Of a stretch of DNA of 64,000 bases, positions 63,859 through 64,000 are shown one piece after another. Within the stretch, counting starts at the first letter, position 1, and each line of letters opens with the position of its first letter. Under the pieces are notes generated by a model that was not told the origin of the DNA, ran no database searches, and saw nothing but the letters and a program-made list of their open reading frames with translations. The position numbers were made by a program, and so were the translations under genes. Origin of the DNA: CAVSCD01 sp963726335 (lineage in GTDB: Bacteria > Acidobacteriota > Aminicenantia > Aminicenantales > UBA8522); assembly GCA_963726335.1 (NCBI GenBank), contig CAVSCD010000012.1:620001-684000 (forward strand). Reading direction: 5' to 3'.

Positions 63859-64000
63859 ATGGACTGGCTGTTTAGCACCCAATCGCTGGTGGCCCTGGCC
63901 ACCCTGACCGCCCTCGAGATCGTGCTGGGCATCGACAACATCGTCTTCATCACCATCCTGGCCTCGCGCCTGCCCGCCGGGCAAAAGGAGAGGGCCCGGG
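63859..64000 (+). CDS. TerC family membrane protein, 3' partial
   Basis: The first 47 codons, MDWLFSTQSLVALATLTALE then IVLGIDNIVFITILASRLP, match the N-terminus of TerC-family proteins (YgdQ/YoaE-like), including the conserved GIDN motif with its acidic residue. TerC proteins are membrane proteins tied to metal ion efflux and tellurite resistance. GAGGAAAG precedes the ATG. The window ends before the stop. Confidence 0.88.
   Translation, partial: MDWLFSTQSLVALATLTALEIVLGIDNIVFITILASRLPAGQKERAR

Overview
The window is GC-rich (roughly 65 percent by eye), densely coded bacterial chromosome with no rRNA, tRNA, CRISPR or prophage genes that I can recognise. The gene mix suggests a saccharolytic heterotroph related to Acidobacteriota, with Candidatus Aminicenantes as my best guess: DUF5107/TPR protein, UroD-like and Gfo/Idh/MocA catabolic clusters, GxGYxYP protein, DUF4388 protein, lipoproteins with TPR or glycosidase folds, and pyruvate phosphate dikinase. 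This assignment is inference from gene content. Several genes, including the housekeeping gene ppdK, are interrupted by single-base indels that leave both flanking parts intact. This looks more like consensus sequence error than gene decay, and it should be kept in mind for every broken gene below.

Region 1 (1-9.5 kb) holds the end of a DUF5107/TPR protein, then a catabolic island: a UroD-like/oxidoreductase reading frame, a sugar-phosphate isomerase-like protein, an amidohydrolase, a 47-residue membrane peptide and an SSS sodium symporter, followed by an MFS transporter without its N-terminus. Region 2 (9.5-21.5 kb) has a ceramidase-like hydrolase, the relic end of an insertion sequence, a minus-strand operon of two beta-propeller proteins with an AAC(3)-like acetyltransferase, and a minus-strand operon that looks like an unassigned amino-sugar or cyclitol catabolic route: Gfo/Idh dehydrogenase, DegT aminotransferase, NagB-like protein, PIG-L deacetylase, two tandem amidohydrolase paralogues (one lacking its metal ligands) and a DMT exporter. 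Region 3 (21.5-27 kb) contains an alpha/alpha-toroid protein, a GxGYxYP protein and a fusion of a TIM-barrel hydrolase with a calcineurin-like phosphoesterase.

Region 4 (27-34 kb) is a clear polyol operon: ABC binding protein, two permeases, ATPase, short-chain dehydrogenase and mannitol dehydrogenase, in the same order as the smoEFGK-S-mtlK operon of Rhodobacter. It has a strong promoter and a palindromic operator candidate. Region 5 (34-40.8 kb) has ppdK, proline dehydrogenase, a histone-deacetylase-like protein, cutA and an M20 peptidase. Region 6 (40.8-48.4 kb) is an exopolysaccharide cluster: five glycosyltransferases and a WcaJ-type initiating phosphoglycosyltransferase. Region 7 (48.4-56.4 kb, minus strand) holds a DUF4388-tiny peptide-miaA-hflX-TPR/SLH lipoprotein-pgsA operon and a MacA-like adaptor/ATPase/YIP1 operon. 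Region 8 (56.4-64 kb) has an inositol monophosphatase with a lectin-like partner, accBC, ffh, a glycosidase-like lipoprotein and the start of a TerC-family gene.

Two non-coding themes stand out. Structured repeats occupy most long intergenic gaps: a 193-bp tandem duplication between convergent genes, and a dispersed family with imperfect terminal inverted repeats reading ATCTC-TTT-GTGTGAT. Several near-consensus sigma-70 promoters have their -10 box only 6 to 9 bases before a start codon without a Shine-Dalgarno sequence, which points to leaderless mRNAs.
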